From Calliopum simillimum (lineage: Eukaryota > Arthropoda > Insecta > Diptera > Lauxaniidae): a stretch of 64,000 nt of DNA. Below the pieces are notes generated by a model, which saw nothing but the letters and a program-made list of their open reading frames with translations, was not told where the DNA came from and searched no databases. Of the stretch, positions 23,107 to 34,034 are shown one piece after another. Position 1 is the first letter of the stretch, and each line of letters begins with the position of its first letter. The stretch covers positions 77,199,697-77,263,696 of the forward strand of contig OX638371.1 of the NCBI GenBank assembly GCA_951812925.1, written 5' to 3'. The translations under genes were made by a program, and so were the position numbers.

Positions 23107-23854
23107 TGCGGCCGCGAGCGATGGTCGGCTCATGGTGATGCGGTTCATGTTCTCTGTGAACACTTACCCAACATATGCAAAGCTCTTGAAGCCATTGAAA
23201 ATGATTCCAAGGTGAAGTACGATGTGAAGCTCAAGGTATAAAAAATAAATTAGAAACATTCGAAACATCATTTCTTTTGTGTTTGTGGAATTTTGTATTA
23301 AAAAAATTAACGCCTTTAGCACGATCTTGCAAGATGTAAAAACAAACCTGGGGAAAGTGGTTGAACTGTACGATGAGGCCATACGGCTAAACAATATTCA
23401 GCCGACGATGTTCCAGTATCAAATAAAAAAAATCTAGTTTTGGAGGGGGCCCGGTATGCAATCACCCCTGGGGCCGGATTTTCTCTCCACGCCCCAGCAT
23501 ACAAGACCTCTTTGTAACTCATTGAAAAGACGTATGTAGAATAGTACTTAACAATACATTAAGTAAAAAAGAGCAAAACAATTTCTTGCGTCCTAATCAG
23601 TATAATTCAAGCTACTCGTGACGATTTTGATCTTACCGAAGATATTTGTCATTAAGAAATACAAAACGGTTTCTTCAAGAAAAAGAACGTGTGCATTGCA
23701 GTTTGGTGAAACAAGAGATGAGGAAACTAGTGGCAGAAATAATTTCAGAATTTCTACATTCAATGTAATTTTAGATCAGTTGATCTGTGATTTAAAAATA
23801 AGATCTGTGTCATATGTGGAGGCTCTGGAAAAATTTGGCGGTCTAATTGATTAA
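23107..23854 (+). pseudogene. Transposase fragments of the hAT element
   Basis: Two open segments belong to one transposase type: a first with Arg-Trp-Ser-Ala-His, ending about 23240 at a possible splice donor (AAG/GTATAAA), and a second at 23618-23854 ending in a natural-looking stop. The N-terminal zinc finger, most of the catalytic domain and the dimerisation domain are missing, so no functional enzyme can be made. Confidence 0.65.
23380..23590. repeat. 210-bp repeat, copy 1 (second copy 25656-25866)
   Basis: From ACGGCTAAACAATATTCAGC to AGAGCAAAACAATTTC the sequence matches 25656-25866 with only a few differences. It has a GC-rich core (GGAGGGGGCCCGGTAT, then ACCCCTGGGGCCGGATTTTC). Inside the hAT element it may be an insertion or part of the original interior; the second copy lacks hAT ends. 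Confidence 0.7.
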
Positions 23855-24159
23855 CAATGGGGGAAAGTAGATTGAGTGCACTTGCTATTTCAACAATAGA
23901 AAAAGATGCTTGAATTAGATTGTAAGGATATTATTTACCAATTTGCACTTAACAAAATTAGACGATGTATAAATTTTTTAATGTATGAATAAACGATGTA
24001 TTTAAACATACAAATCATTTAAGTGTTATTGTAACCTATTTATTTGTTTTTTATTATAAGTTTCTTTTACTATAAAATAATCTGAAGGGGGGCGGCAAAA
24101 AAATAAGTGCCTAAGGCTGAAAATTACCTAGATCCGCCACTGAGTACTACTCTTCGTCT

Positions 24160-25080
24160 TAAAAATAAGCTACGAATTGGTCTTTCATAATATTTCATTA
24201 AAAAGTTATGATCACTTTAAAATGCATTATAAATGAAAGTTAAAAATCGTATGTGGATTCCCACATGATTTTTCACTGCTCGATGTCATTTTCAAAACCA
24301 TACAAACAAGCTTGACGAGAGGGGGCGTAAAGGGGGATTCCCTTGGTTCCGGTTTTCGGCAGAAATGATTTTTTCATTAATAAAATTTGAAGTAGGTTAT
24401 TGAAAGCTTCCGAAATTATATTTACCCTCAACTAGAGATGGAAAAGGACCTAAGTTTTGAGTTCTGGCCCAGCACAAACACGAAACAAGCGCATGACAAA
24501 AAGCCCGGGAATATTTCTTTTTTTTTTTTTAAGGAGAAAAAACAAACATTATGTATACATTGTATGCATCTGAGTTTTTTTGGTCACATCAAGTACATAA
24601 GTCCTTTTGTTTGACTTGACTTTAACAGAACAGAATTTTTTCTATTTCAAGGCCAGAGCCCTCGATCATCTTATTTCTCAATGACAAAAAAAAAGTTTAT
24701 AAAATGAATATGCATTTACGCACTTCATTCACTTTTTTAGATCAGAAGCCCATTTTGAGTCCATTTTTACTGAATTATTTGAATAGCTCATTTTGAAGTG
24801 GGGAGAGTTCATACGATATTTCAAAATTTGAACCATTATAGCGCCGCCCATCGACATAATTTCGAAAAATCATTTGCAAGAATAAGAGTTTTTAATCAAT
24901 TTTTTATATTAAATCTGAATGCTGTCGCAGAATTGCTCTATCAGGTGTGGATTTTGAGATATACTGATCTGAAAGTTTAAGAAACAAAGTTCTTCGTTAT
25001 TTTTGATGCTGTATAATTAATTTTTAGCAGAAAACTCGGATATATGTTACAGTAATCCGCCTGGTTTTTTCTTCAAAACC
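24160..25080. other. Intronic, no gene recognised
   Basis: AT-rich sequence with homopolymers. The open frame at 24798-24980 has no recognisable motif. Confidence 0.35.
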
Positions 25081-25089
25081 CAATTTGAA

Positions 25090-25440
25090 GTATATATGCA
25101 CCTTTTTTCTCTGCAAAAAATGCTTAGAACTGTCCAAAGCTGTAGCGGATCCAGGGGGTGGTGTATGGGGGCAAAAGCTCCCCCCGTAAGATCTAAATTG
25201 TGACTGGATATAAAAGGAAAATTAACGATAGTCCTATTGTCTGACTTAAGCCCGCGCATAATCGTATCCTGGATCCGCCACTGGTCCGCACAGTATACTG
25301 GTTAATTTTTTCATAATTTTTTAAACATTTTCACACGTATTCCTTTGTCAATTCTAAGCATTTTTTGCCGTTTAAACTTTTTTCGTAAGATGCCTTGATT
25401 TTGAGTAAAAAGGCTTCTTCCGACCGCGGAGTTGAAAAAA
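25090..25440. repeat. REP-A copy 2, inverted pair, interrupted by a short hAT MITE
   Basis: GCAAAAAATGCTTAGAACTG lies on the plus strand at about 25113-25132. The same unit inverted (CACACGTATTCCTTTG, then TTCGTAAGATGCC and CGACCGCGGAG) follows at 25330-25430. The two halves form a hairpin broken by a 144-bp insertion at 25140-25283. Confidence 0.55.
25140..25283. mobile_element. Short hAT-type MITE with CAGTGGCGGATCC-like ends
   Basis: The left end reads CTGTAGCGGATCCAGG and the inverted right end CAGTGGCGGATCCAGG. The adjacent 8-mers are GTCCAAAG and GTCCGCAC, a diverged duplication. The REP-A consensus at this spot (GTCCAAGGAATACG) fits that target. At 144 bp it can encode nothing. Confidence 0.55.
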
Positions 25441-25655
25441 GTAAAAAAAACTTTGGAACCAAATGTTATCTATAATACAAAAAGAAATATATAATTTTTA
25501 ACCGCCAAAATTTTTACAACAACATAATCTTAATTTATCAAGGAAATTTTGGTGATCATTCTGTAAAGAAAAAAAAGTTATAAGCAACAGCAAAAACAGT
25601 CAATATGGGATTTCAGGAGAATCAAAAGGCGATTTCCTAAAAATATTAAATTGGC

Positions 25656-25866
25656 ATATACGGCTAAACAATATTCAGCCGACGATGTTCCAGTATCAAA
25701 TAAAAAAAATCTAGTTTTGGAGGGGGCCCGGTATATAATCACCCCTGGGGCCGGATTTTCTCTCCACGCCTCTGCATACAAGACTTCTTTGTAACTCATT
25801 TAAAAGACATAGAATATTACTTAACAATACATTTAGTAAAAAAGAGCAAAACAATTTCGTGCATCC
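25656..25866. repeat. 210-bp repeat, copy 2
   Basis: It matches 23380-23590 closely, including the GC-rich core GGAGGGGGCCCGGTAT. It lies outside any recognised element. Confidence 0.7.
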
Positions 25867-26754
25867 TCTATACAAAATCAAAAATCGTGTTTTTGAACTT
25901 TAAGGTTAGAGTATCTCAAAAACTATACGTGATACAGCAATTCCGAGACTAGGTTCGGATTTAGCACCGACAAATACATCGATTCTTTCGGTTTGTTGTG
26001 TTTTTTTTCAAATGTACAGTTTTCGAACTTTTTTCAAAGTGAATCTATTTTAAAAACATTTTTTTCTTATTCAGTAAGTGCTCACGAGTAATTAGACACT
26101 TATTTTGAAAATTCTTTCGAATTTGAAATCAGCGTAAATTTCTAAAGAGAGATAACTACCATGAAAATTCGATTGAGGTAAATAAGTTGTCCCTTCTTTC
26201 TCGTATGGGCTGAAAATCAGTACGCCAGTCAGTATTAAATTATTGTGATACATTTTATTTTTGAAGAGCTATTGTTTATTTGATTTTTTTTTTTTGGGTT
26301 TCTTGCAAAATATGTATAATGTTAGCAATATACGTATCATTTTTTTCGTAAAAAGACTCAAAACCAATAATCGGGAATAGTTCAATTTAAAACTGAGACT
26401 TAATCGTAACTCTAATGCGACTTAAATTAAGAAATAAAGGAAACTTATTTCAATAAAATGTTAACGCGCAGTATTTTCACTAAAATATTACCACAACACA
26501 TAAAATAATAATAATAAATAAAATGTGCCAAAATAGGTGTTTGTTTTGATTTCAATATTTTCCCAATGCACACAATAGGCAGCTTAATAGATCATTAAGG
26601 TAATTGATAGCAATTTCGATGCTGAACGATAAACATTTTTTGTTTGATATTCAAAATAATTGGTAAATATATATGTATGTATAAAGAAATTAAATAAAGC
26701 AAAAGAAGAAGAAGAAGAGAAAATCAAAATAAAATTATTGTTTTGTTGTCTCAC

Positions 26755-26943
26755 CCTCTGTGGCGCTCCCAATTTGCGTAATATCGAACCCAATTGCGTT
26801 GCCAATGGCATCGTACTGGCGAAAGCATATGTTGGTGCACGCGTTGGTATTGGATACATTGATGTACAATTAAGTGGATCAGTATCGACTAGATACTGTA
26901 TCCGAAAAGTAATCAATTCATCCGGATCCATTTTCACAATCAT
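26755..26943 (-). CDS. Fhod: Fhod formin, first coding exon
   Basis: The minus strand encodes 63 residues from ATG at 26943: MIVKMDPDELITFRIQYLVD, then TDPLNCTSMYPIPTRAPTYA, ending ATQLGSILRKLGAPQR before a GTGAGA donor at 26754. FHOD formins start in the same way, with an (F/C)R(V/I)Q(F/Y)L-DTDP segment, a proline-rich stretch and a (L/A)xTQL-x-(V/I) helix. Translation could start at residue 1 (CAAAATGATT) or residue 5 (GTGAAAATGGAT). The second has the better insect Kozak context. The phase-0 junction with 4489 restores the family's expected sequence. The protein would nucleate and bundle actin. A 103-residue frame on the opposite strand is only its shadow. Confidence 0.9.
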
Positions 26944-26949
26944 TTTGAA

Positions 26950-28600
26950 TGATTTATATAAAAATAAATGATGTATAAGTGCGAGTATGTATGCTTATTT
27001 ATTGATGATTTTTTATTGTTGATTCATAATTACTTTTTCATTTGTTTTGCAATTAATTAATCAATTTCACTTGGTATAAACATTTTTACTAATTTGTGTA
27101 TTTAATTTAGGTATTTAATTAAAATTAACATCACATTTATTTTCACGAGATGGACGTAGGAAAGCTATAAGAAAAATTTTATATAAATTAGTATAATGTT
27201 TTAATTTTAATGCATTTAATGAATTTGTTACCATATTGCAGTTGTCTGTTATTCCGTAATAAATGTTACTTTTTGATGCTTAATTTCTAATGTAAGTAAA
27301 GTTCCTTAAACAAGGAAACCATACGCAATTATTCGAGAATAAGTAGTTTCCTATTAAAATCAATTTATTTAATACCTATATATCACAATTACTAATTGTT
27401 ATCACTACAGCACTTCCTTCTTGTATCGAATTGATTGTTATGGGTCTTTTGTTTTTGTTACCATTATTCCCCATTATGCTGTGCAATGAACTTTAAATAA
27501 ATATTTTAGTTTATAAATAATTCAACAGGTTTTATTGTTATATAACAGTTTGTTTACATTTACTACACAAAATGTTGTAGATATATGGGGTCTGAAATTA
27601 GTAGTCTGCGCACATGCGATTATGCTAAATACAACAAATTATAGAAGAAAATGCCAAACACGCCCAGCTAACGACTTAATTACGATTCATCACAACATGC
27701 GGCTGCCTCTTCTAGTAGGTCCTACATACTACGTACGTAGAGACTATATCTTTTCTTCTTCACGTTTGCTATTGAAGTGTTGGATTGTACTGTACAATCA
27801 GAGTGTGGAAAATTGATCTAAAATATTACATAGGTACACAAATGCATGCATAATATAAAATGCAGCATAATGTCAAGTAAAATTGTTGTAACAGATATAT
27901 GATGTTGAAAATTACGTAGAGACTTAAATTTGCATAAAAGGATGGTGCATTCTTGAAAAAAGGTAAAAAAGAAATTTTAAAAATCATAATTTCACTGTAA
28001 CAGTCGGAAATTCAAGCAAGCTTTATAATGAATTTTACGTTTTAGCACTGGTTTTCGAGATATACAAATTTAAAATTTAATATTATAAATTTTACACCTT
28101 CTAAACTTTCAGTGAAAATAGAGCCAATTTATTTTCATTTCTGTTCCTGTATGAAGAGCACCACGACAAATAATTTTCAATCGAAAAGTGAGTTTCTCTT
28201 AAACTTACTTTTATGAGGTAGAAAACCGGAAAATGTAAGATTTTTGGTACTATTCAGAAGAACTTTTCTCAGTACCATTTTTCGAAATTCGCAATACAAA
28301 CGGAGTTATTCTTGCCGTTATTTTCGGAAGTAGAATAAGTCCATAAAGGAGCAAAAGTAATGTCATATATATTATGAGCCATAATAATCGGCCGATATCA
28401 TATTCTCAACTTGATTTCATAAATTTCACATTTATTCATTTCTATCAAAATGTCAGCCAATTCATATTATGACAATAATTTTTTCCATTTATGGAATTAC
28501 TTCAATAACTCCGTTGGTTTTGCATATTTCGAAAAACGGAACTAATAAAAGTTGTTCAGAATAGTCCAAGGAATCGTATATTCTCGGATGTTCTACCGAT
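26950..28600. promoter_or_regulatory. Fhod: Fhod upstream region; no defined core promoter
   Basis: This is the sequence 5' to the Fhod start codon on the minus strand. No clear TATA box or initiator is seen, and no good 3' splice site lies directly before the ATG. The less AT-rich stretch 27590-27790 could be regulatory. The 5' UTR may start here or be spliced from further upstream. Confidence 0.25.
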
Positions 28601-28616
28601 TCTCGGACAACTTGTA

Positions 28617-29453
28617 TACCCAACGGGAAACGGAAGCGCATTGAAACGACTTCTGCTGCGCTTCTAGGGAAGCAAGAAGCTGCTTCCAGTGCTGTTCTCA
28701 CTGCTTAGCTTTTTTAACACATCATGTCCTAGCGGAGATGCACATCTTCAGAAGCATATGAAATACGCTTCAAATACACTTCCGTGGAAGCACGCATTTG
28801 GAAGCATATGAAATATGGTTCCGTGGAAGTTTTTCAAAATTTTAAGTTCCATTTCACAAAAATTACTTTTTTTGTAACTTTTGGTGGATTTATTATCTTT
28901 TATAAGCAATAAAAAAAATAGAATTTGAAAAAATTTGTATGCTACCAGAGATTAGTGATGAGCAAAATTAGTCTTGGTCTTGCATCTTGTTCTTGGTCTT
29001 GGTAATTTTGCGAGACCAAGACCGAGACCAAGACACCGATATTTTTGCAAGACCAAGACTGCTATGGTCTTGGTCTTGGTCTTGCTCATGATAATCGTCA
29101 AGACCAAGACTGCTTTTCAGTCTTGGTAGTTTGAAGATAAAATCGTCTCTCGATTTGAATTTTGGCATTTTAAAAACTCAACTGCTCTGGAAAAATATGG
29201 TTTTAAAATTTTGAATGCTAAATATATCTGAAAATTTTTTCAAGACCAAGACCGAGACTAAGACCTAATGAGCAAGATCAAGACCCAGACCAAGACTCAA
29301 TATCGAAACCAAGACCAAGACTCAATGTGCAAGAACAAGACCAAGAACAAGACTGCTATGGTCTTGGTCTTGGCCTTAGTTTGCTCATCACTACCAGAGA
29401 TGTAGTTCTATTGCGCTCTTTTTGGAAGCTGCTTCATTTCTTCCCGTTGGGTA
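28617..29453. mobile_element. DNA element with TACCCAACGGGAA ends and GAAGC-rich interior
   Basis: It starts TACCCAACGGGAA and ends TTCCCGTTGGGTA, a 13-bp perfect inverted repeat, with TGTA outside both ends (28613-28616, 29454-29457). GAAGC or GCTTC occurs about a dozen times in 28625-28830 and again near the right end. A hAT MITE is inserted at 28953-29393; without it the element is about 390 bp. No protein is encoded. A 4-bp duplication does not identify the superfamily. Confidence 0.7.
28953..29393. mobile_element. hAT MITE with a GACCAA/TTGGTC hexamer interior
   Basis: The ends TAGTGATGAGCAAA and TTTGCTCATCACTA are perfect inverted repeats of hAT type. CCAGAGAT is duplicated outside them (28945-28952, 29394-29401), the 8-bp length expected for hAT. 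Much of the interior is built from CTTGGT and ACCAAG hexamers in both orientations. A degraded relative lies at about 40425-40520. Confidence 0.85.
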
Positions 29454-29731
29454 TGTAAATGGCACTGGAACAAATAATGTTTATTTAAAAAATGGGTGTG
29501 TGGTGTCAAAACAATATTCAAAAAAAAAAAAAAAAAATTCTTCACATTTTTGAAACTGCGTAAGATGCTCAAAAAGTTTCGAGAATATGATATACTTAGT
29601 GTTTTTCGATGCAAATTTATATGACAGTTGAAAAGTTTGACATTTTTTATAGAAAGTTTTTGCAGACGTCATTTCAGTTCGCATTGTAACATTGTGTTTT
29701 ATTCATTTAAAAAACTTAATTCATTGGAAAA

Positions 29732-30335
29732 ATGAAATTATCTGGTAAAACCTTCCGTTCAATGATTTTTACGATTTCTTGTAGGTTTATCTAAACATAA
29801 GCGTATTACTCTACTGAAAATGGGTTTTGGTGATGACCAGAGTGTTTCAGCCAAAAGAGTCCAAGCACGGACGAACTTTACCCGAAGTTCGTCCAAAAAT
29901 AGCTGTTGTGCTAGAAAACCTCAATCCCATGCGAAAACTAATTGAAGAAGATCTTCATGTGACTTGTCGAGGTATCGAAGCATGTGCAGGCATTTGTATG
30001 ACCAATAACTCCATAAATTGTCAGATGCTTAAACAAAGAATATTGTCGAATGGTGCTGTCAAACGCAAAAAAAAAAATTCGTCGGAAGTGCTTCCCAAAA
30101 GTCTACAACATTGTGATGAATCTTGGATTTTTGCGTATGAACCTGAAAACTAATATCCATTCAAAGAAAATCCAACAAAAGTTGTGCAAGGTCGGAGCGT
30201 TACGAAGCACATGGTGGCTTGTTTTTCACGAAAACTGGTCATATAGCTCTTGAAAATCAAAAGACCGTTAATACAGCGAGGTACACGACAATGTGTTTGC
30301 CAGAAGTTTTCGACTCAAAATATATTTTTCTCGAA
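29732..30335 (+). pseudogene. mariner transposase relic, Mos1-like type
   Basis: From MKLSGKTFRSM at 29732, pieces follow in shifting frames: MRKLIEEDLHVTCRGIEAC, then CDESWIFAYEPEN and a stop at 30153. The next frame gives NPTKVVQGRSVTKHMVACF, then KTVNTARYTTMCLPEVF. The order matches mariner transposases with a helix-turn-helix N-terminus and a DD34D catalytic domain. The first catalytic Asp is present (DESW); the second and third lie beyond the relic. No terminal repeats were identified. Confidence 0.75.
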
Positions 30336-30659
30336 TAAGAACTATTGCAAGAATTTGCTTTTATTTACAATATCTCAAAATTAAAGAGATATAATGTTTT
30401 TTAAATATAGAAAATGAAAAATTATTTAAATTTCAACAAAAAAGTGGGTGAAAAGTATTACAAAATTCGTAGTAGCCAAGAGAGGCAAAAAGTGTTCAAC
30501 ACCCACCATTATTATTCCCTCCCCAACATTTCTTTCCAACGTACTACTCCCATACTGCCTCCCCTTAAGAGTGTTCTCATGCAAAATTGATATTATTATT
30601 ATATTATTATTATTTTTAAAGGCTCTAGATTGTACTGCGACCTAAAAGATCTTTTGTAC

Positions 30660-30890
30660 AGCCTCTTTCCCTAATCAAAACAGTTCCAGACTATCTATAA
30701 ATCTTGTTACTGCTATGGGATTAATTTTACCTATGTCACCTGGATCTAAAATCTCAGCTCCTAGATACTTAATTCTGCGTCTAAAAGCAGCTGTTTCCAA
30801 GTCCTCTAAGCAGAGTCTACAGGAGTCATCGTCTACCAAACCCCTCTTTATTAGGTGATAATTAAGTTTACAGTGACCTGTCATTATTCC
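30660..30890 (-). pseudogene. Non-LTR retrotransposon ORF2 C-terminal relic
   Basis: The minus-strand frame 30884-30675 reads MTGHCKLNYHLIKRGLVDDD, then SCRLCLEDLETA and a tail with VTRFIDSLEL. The Thr-Gly-His, Cys-x-x-Cys and Glu-Thr pattern and the FI-SL end are typical of the zinc-binding end of Jockey/I-type ORF2. The second half of the zinc motif after ET is deleted. Confidence 0.6.
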
Positions 30891-30899
30891 ACTGATATT

Positions 30900-32140
30900 A
30901 TTATCGTTATAGATACATCAGTTCAAAGTACTGGCAATCTTTTATAACTATCAACATACAAATTTCTAAAATGAAAGTACAAATTTTTACACGTCTCACT
31001 TTAAGTAATGAGTCAACACGTCTCATTACTTAAAAATAATAGCTAACGAAAGGTCATATTTGGTATATAACCTCAAAAAACAATTGCCAAGATCATGCGG
31101 CAAGATGGTCAACTAAGTATGTTTGGTAAAGTTTATTTCGTGTGGTTAAATCTAAATGGCAAATAATTATAATGCGAGTGTACGTATATCTGCACAAAAT
31201 TTGCAATTAATTTGTGTGCGTGCAGAGCAAAAGTTTGCAAGACATTTTTTATGATTTTTTTTTTTTTAATTTTTTCTTTTAGACAAACCTAAGTAGTTTG
31301 TCAAAAACATCTGCAAAATAAATAAATAAAAAATCTGATGCTTCCTTTCAATGCTTTCGTTTTGTTGTTTGGGCCATTTTATGGATAAAACTTGAAAATA
31401 ATGTTAGTGTGAATTTTGAATAAAATGACAGCAATAAAGACAAAAACCAAGTTGATATTCTTTTTCTTTTACTTCAAATTCTGCTTTTTCATAAAGAAAA
31501 ATAACACCTGCTCATGTTAACAGCCGCTGTTTTTTCTGTGTAGTTAGGGACGACTGCAAAGTTTGGGTTTAGTAAATTTTTTTTGTGTTTTGTCTTTTTC
31601 TTTTCATTTCATTTTTGAACTTGAAAGTGAACAAACCAGGTGTTACGTGTTTTCTGAACGCTCCAAGAACTTGAAGTATCACATAAACAAACAAATAAAC
31701 ATATATACATACCCATACCCAAGGGGAAACATACATATTAAGCACTTCTATAGCACTTGTTACCGTATAAATTTAGAAGCGCTTACAAAATGAATTTTTG
31801 TAAGGTTGTAATAAGCAATCGATTTTATGTACTATAAATTAATAAAATATAATTAGTTAAAATAACAATAAATAATTACACTATGCAACAGAAAAACTAT
31901 TGACAAGACTTGGATATACTGTGACGATAGCCCTACCATAGGTGAGTAAAACCCCCTATAGGTTTCGTTAAGTTAGCTGCACCACGGTTTTTATCGACCT
32001 CTAAAGTTGCTGCTAGAGACTCTTCAGTTTTCGATCAAAAGCTCCTCTATTATTCCAGAAACCATTATTTTATTTTATTAAAATTGTAGCCAAATGTTCA
32101 ACAAGTAACATTTCCTAACATATCATGTGAAAAAATTGTA
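30900..32140. other. No gene recognised
   Basis: AT-rich sequence. Frames such as 31563-31793 are low-complexity and match no family. Confidence 0.35.
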
Positions 32141-32146
32141 TGCAAG

Positions 32147-32629
32147 GGGTATTATGATGTAACATGTTCGGTCTATTTGGTTTTTCGACCATAACTCACA
32201 AAATATCAATTTTTCACAAAAACTTTGTGTTATAAAATTGTACCAGACGGTAAAATACATCAGTTTTTTAAATACTCAAGATGGGGTTCGGTCGTGAAAT
32301 GAGAATTTTCGGCTGTTGAACTCTCTTGGTCGGCAAAACGATATTTTTACTCAAAAGTGAGTAATCGTACAAAAAAAGTCCAATAAAAACGTTTGAATTT
32401 TTTCAGAATTTTTGAGTCATTTCAAAACTTTTCAAAAATTTAAAAAATTTAAAAATAAAAAAATTTAATATGTCTCAACAGCCGAAAATTATCATTTAAT
32501 GACCGATTTCAATCGTGAGTGTTTTGAAAATTCATTCAATCCATAGTCTAAAACAATTTTGCAAAAGAAAGTTTTATTGAGAAACTAATATTTTGGTCGA
32601 AAAACTAAAAAATACCAAACATAATACCC
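32147..32629. repeat. Foldback element with GGGTATTATG ends, REP-A-related core
   Basis: GGGTATTATG at the left and CATAATACCC at the right are inverted. TTTTTCGACCA-like segments follow inside both arms (about 32190 and 32597, inverted). ATTTTCGGCTGTTGA at about 32310 is mirrored by CAACAGCCGAAAAT at about 32476. The core has the REP-A order (GGGGTTCGGTCG, then TTTTACTCAAAAG). Confidence 0.55.
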
Positions 32630-33039
32630 TCTGTAAAAATGTTTTTGTCAGAGTATGTTAGGAAAAGCTACTTGCTAGCATTGCAAAATACATTCAAAAT
32701 AACTATTTTAATATTTGTTTGTTGCGTTTTTTTTTCTGAATTTTTTTTATTTTATATGGGATATGTATTTTTGCGATATTTCGCGGGGATGATCAGCTAC
32801 GATTTCGGGGTTTACATTTTTCAGACCACTAAAATAATAAAAATGAAACCCCATTCACAGATTTTCTCCACATATTCAAAAAACCTATCGACTGTTCAAG
32901 AGCACCGTGTGTCCCTAACACATTTTTTAAAAATGTTTGCATAGTGTTATTATATATTGCTTGGAGAGACATGTTTATTTTCGTATACGAAATATGAAAA
33001 AAAAAAACAAAAATATTTTCAAAACACAAATTTTATAGA

Positions 33040-33110
33040 CCCGTTACACAAGATTGTAAGTTATGTGTAGTATGCCCGGGTTAGATTCCCATCCTAAATT
33101 ATTTTATTTT
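33040..33110 (+). ncRNA. tRNA-like module with B box GGTTAGATTCC (relic)
   Basis: GCCCGGGTTAGATTCCCATCC contains a B-box-like GGTTAGATTCC at about 33079-33089. TTGTAAGTTATG about 35 bp upstream could be a weak A box. An AT-rich run follows. It may be another scrap of a tRNA-derived repeat, not a working tRNA gene. Confidence 0.3.
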
Positions 33111-33303
33111 ATTATATTTTCAATTTTTCCCGTTATTTTTTATTTATTTTTTTTTTTTGGTTAAATTGAAGCATTCGAACATCAAATTCTGTTTGGAGAG
33201 AATTTTCTTAATATACGAATTTTATATATCTTCTATACATCTTCTACAGGGTCTAAAGGTCTAACAAATTTGTATGTATAGTTATGTAAAGTTAAAATAA
33301 TTA

Positions 33304-33435
33304 GGGTATTCCTTACAACGTGCAAATGCCTCGAAAACATCGTAAACTCGTAAAACTGTCAATATTTGTATTCACTTTGAAAACTATTACGAGTATACGA
33401 GGTTTTCGAGTCACTTACACGTTTTAAGGAATACC
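33304..33435. mobile_element. Small MITE with GGGTATTCCTTA ends
   Basis: GGGTATTCCTTACAACGTG and the inverted end (CACGTTTTAAGGAATACC) bound about 132 bp. GCCTCGAAAAC and GTTTTCGAG are inverted inside. The flanks TTA and TTC do not form a clear target duplication. Confidence 0.5.
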
Positions 33436-34034
33436 TTCAATGTGTAAATCTCATAATCTAAAAGAAAGGTCCCCGACTTTTGCGTATTGAAGACAAACTA
33501 CAGTTATATTGAGATCTAAAATCAATTCAAATAAGCTGCAGCACAGGTGTGCAGAAAATTTTGCGCACTTAAATTTAATGTCATGTGGTTTGAAAAAATG
33601 GTTTTCAATTAATGCATTTTTACATATAATTTCATAAATACTTTAAATTTCTAGATAGTCAAGTAGCTTCTTCTGTTCCTTTATGTTGTTTTTTAACTCC
33701 TTGATTCCTTAATTCGTAGGATTTGAGGCAAAAACAAGAAAAAATCAAACTTAGTAGAGAAATAAATTAAAAATTTACTTTCGGGCATACATTTTTTTTG
33801 CCCAAAATTTTGATGAATTTGAATTTAAGGGTTTCCGCGATTATGTCGATTTTAAAAAATTCCAGCCGGTTGTGGCACGGTCAGTTGATTTTTTTTTTTT
33901 TAATTGAGAGAACGCTTACTGCCGTATTACAAATAAGCGCTTCGAAAGGAATTTTTCCGTAAGGCTGTGATAAACTTCAGAACGCTTACATGAAAGGACA
34001 TGCAATATTAAAAAGATTTTCATTATAGTCTAAG

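Larger units (their letters stand above)
22595..24142 (+). mobile_element. hAT element, internally deleted, with 8-bp target duplication
   Basis: The ends CAGAGGCGGATTAACC and (inverted) CAGTGGCGGATCTAGG are hAT-type, and AGTACTAC flanks both sides (22587-22594, 24143-24150). GGCGGCA motifs cluster near both ends. Two transposase pieces are legible on the plus strand. RERWSAHGDAVHVLCEHLP at about 23113-23235 matches the mid-region of ZMYM/52-kDa-repressor-type hAT proteins. FRISTFNVILDQLICDL, then EALEKFGGLID and a stop, lies at 23745-23854. The region between is mostly lost and may contain a separate repeat (23380-23590). Confidence 0.8.
4490..26754 (-). other. Fhod: Fhod intron, 22.3 kb, filled with transposable elements
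   Basis: The donor AGG/GTGAGA lies at 26754 and the acceptor TTTCCAG at 4490. Both flanking codons are complete, so the junction reads APQR/LDDAAIQ, as in FHOD proteins. The intron holds the mini-me-like copy at 6059, tandem repeats at 9.8 and 14.0 kb, a PIF-like MITE, a mariner relic, a hAT element and REP-A copies. No further coding exon was recognised inside it. Confidence 0.85.

Noticed and set aside
26660..26971. 103-codon plus-strand frame
   Set aside because: It is the antisense shadow of the Fhod first coding exon, which has family similarity and a proper splice donor.
27535..27816. 93-codon plus-strand frame upstream of Fhod
   Set aside because: No recognisable motif, no codon bias evident and no splice context; likely a chance frame.
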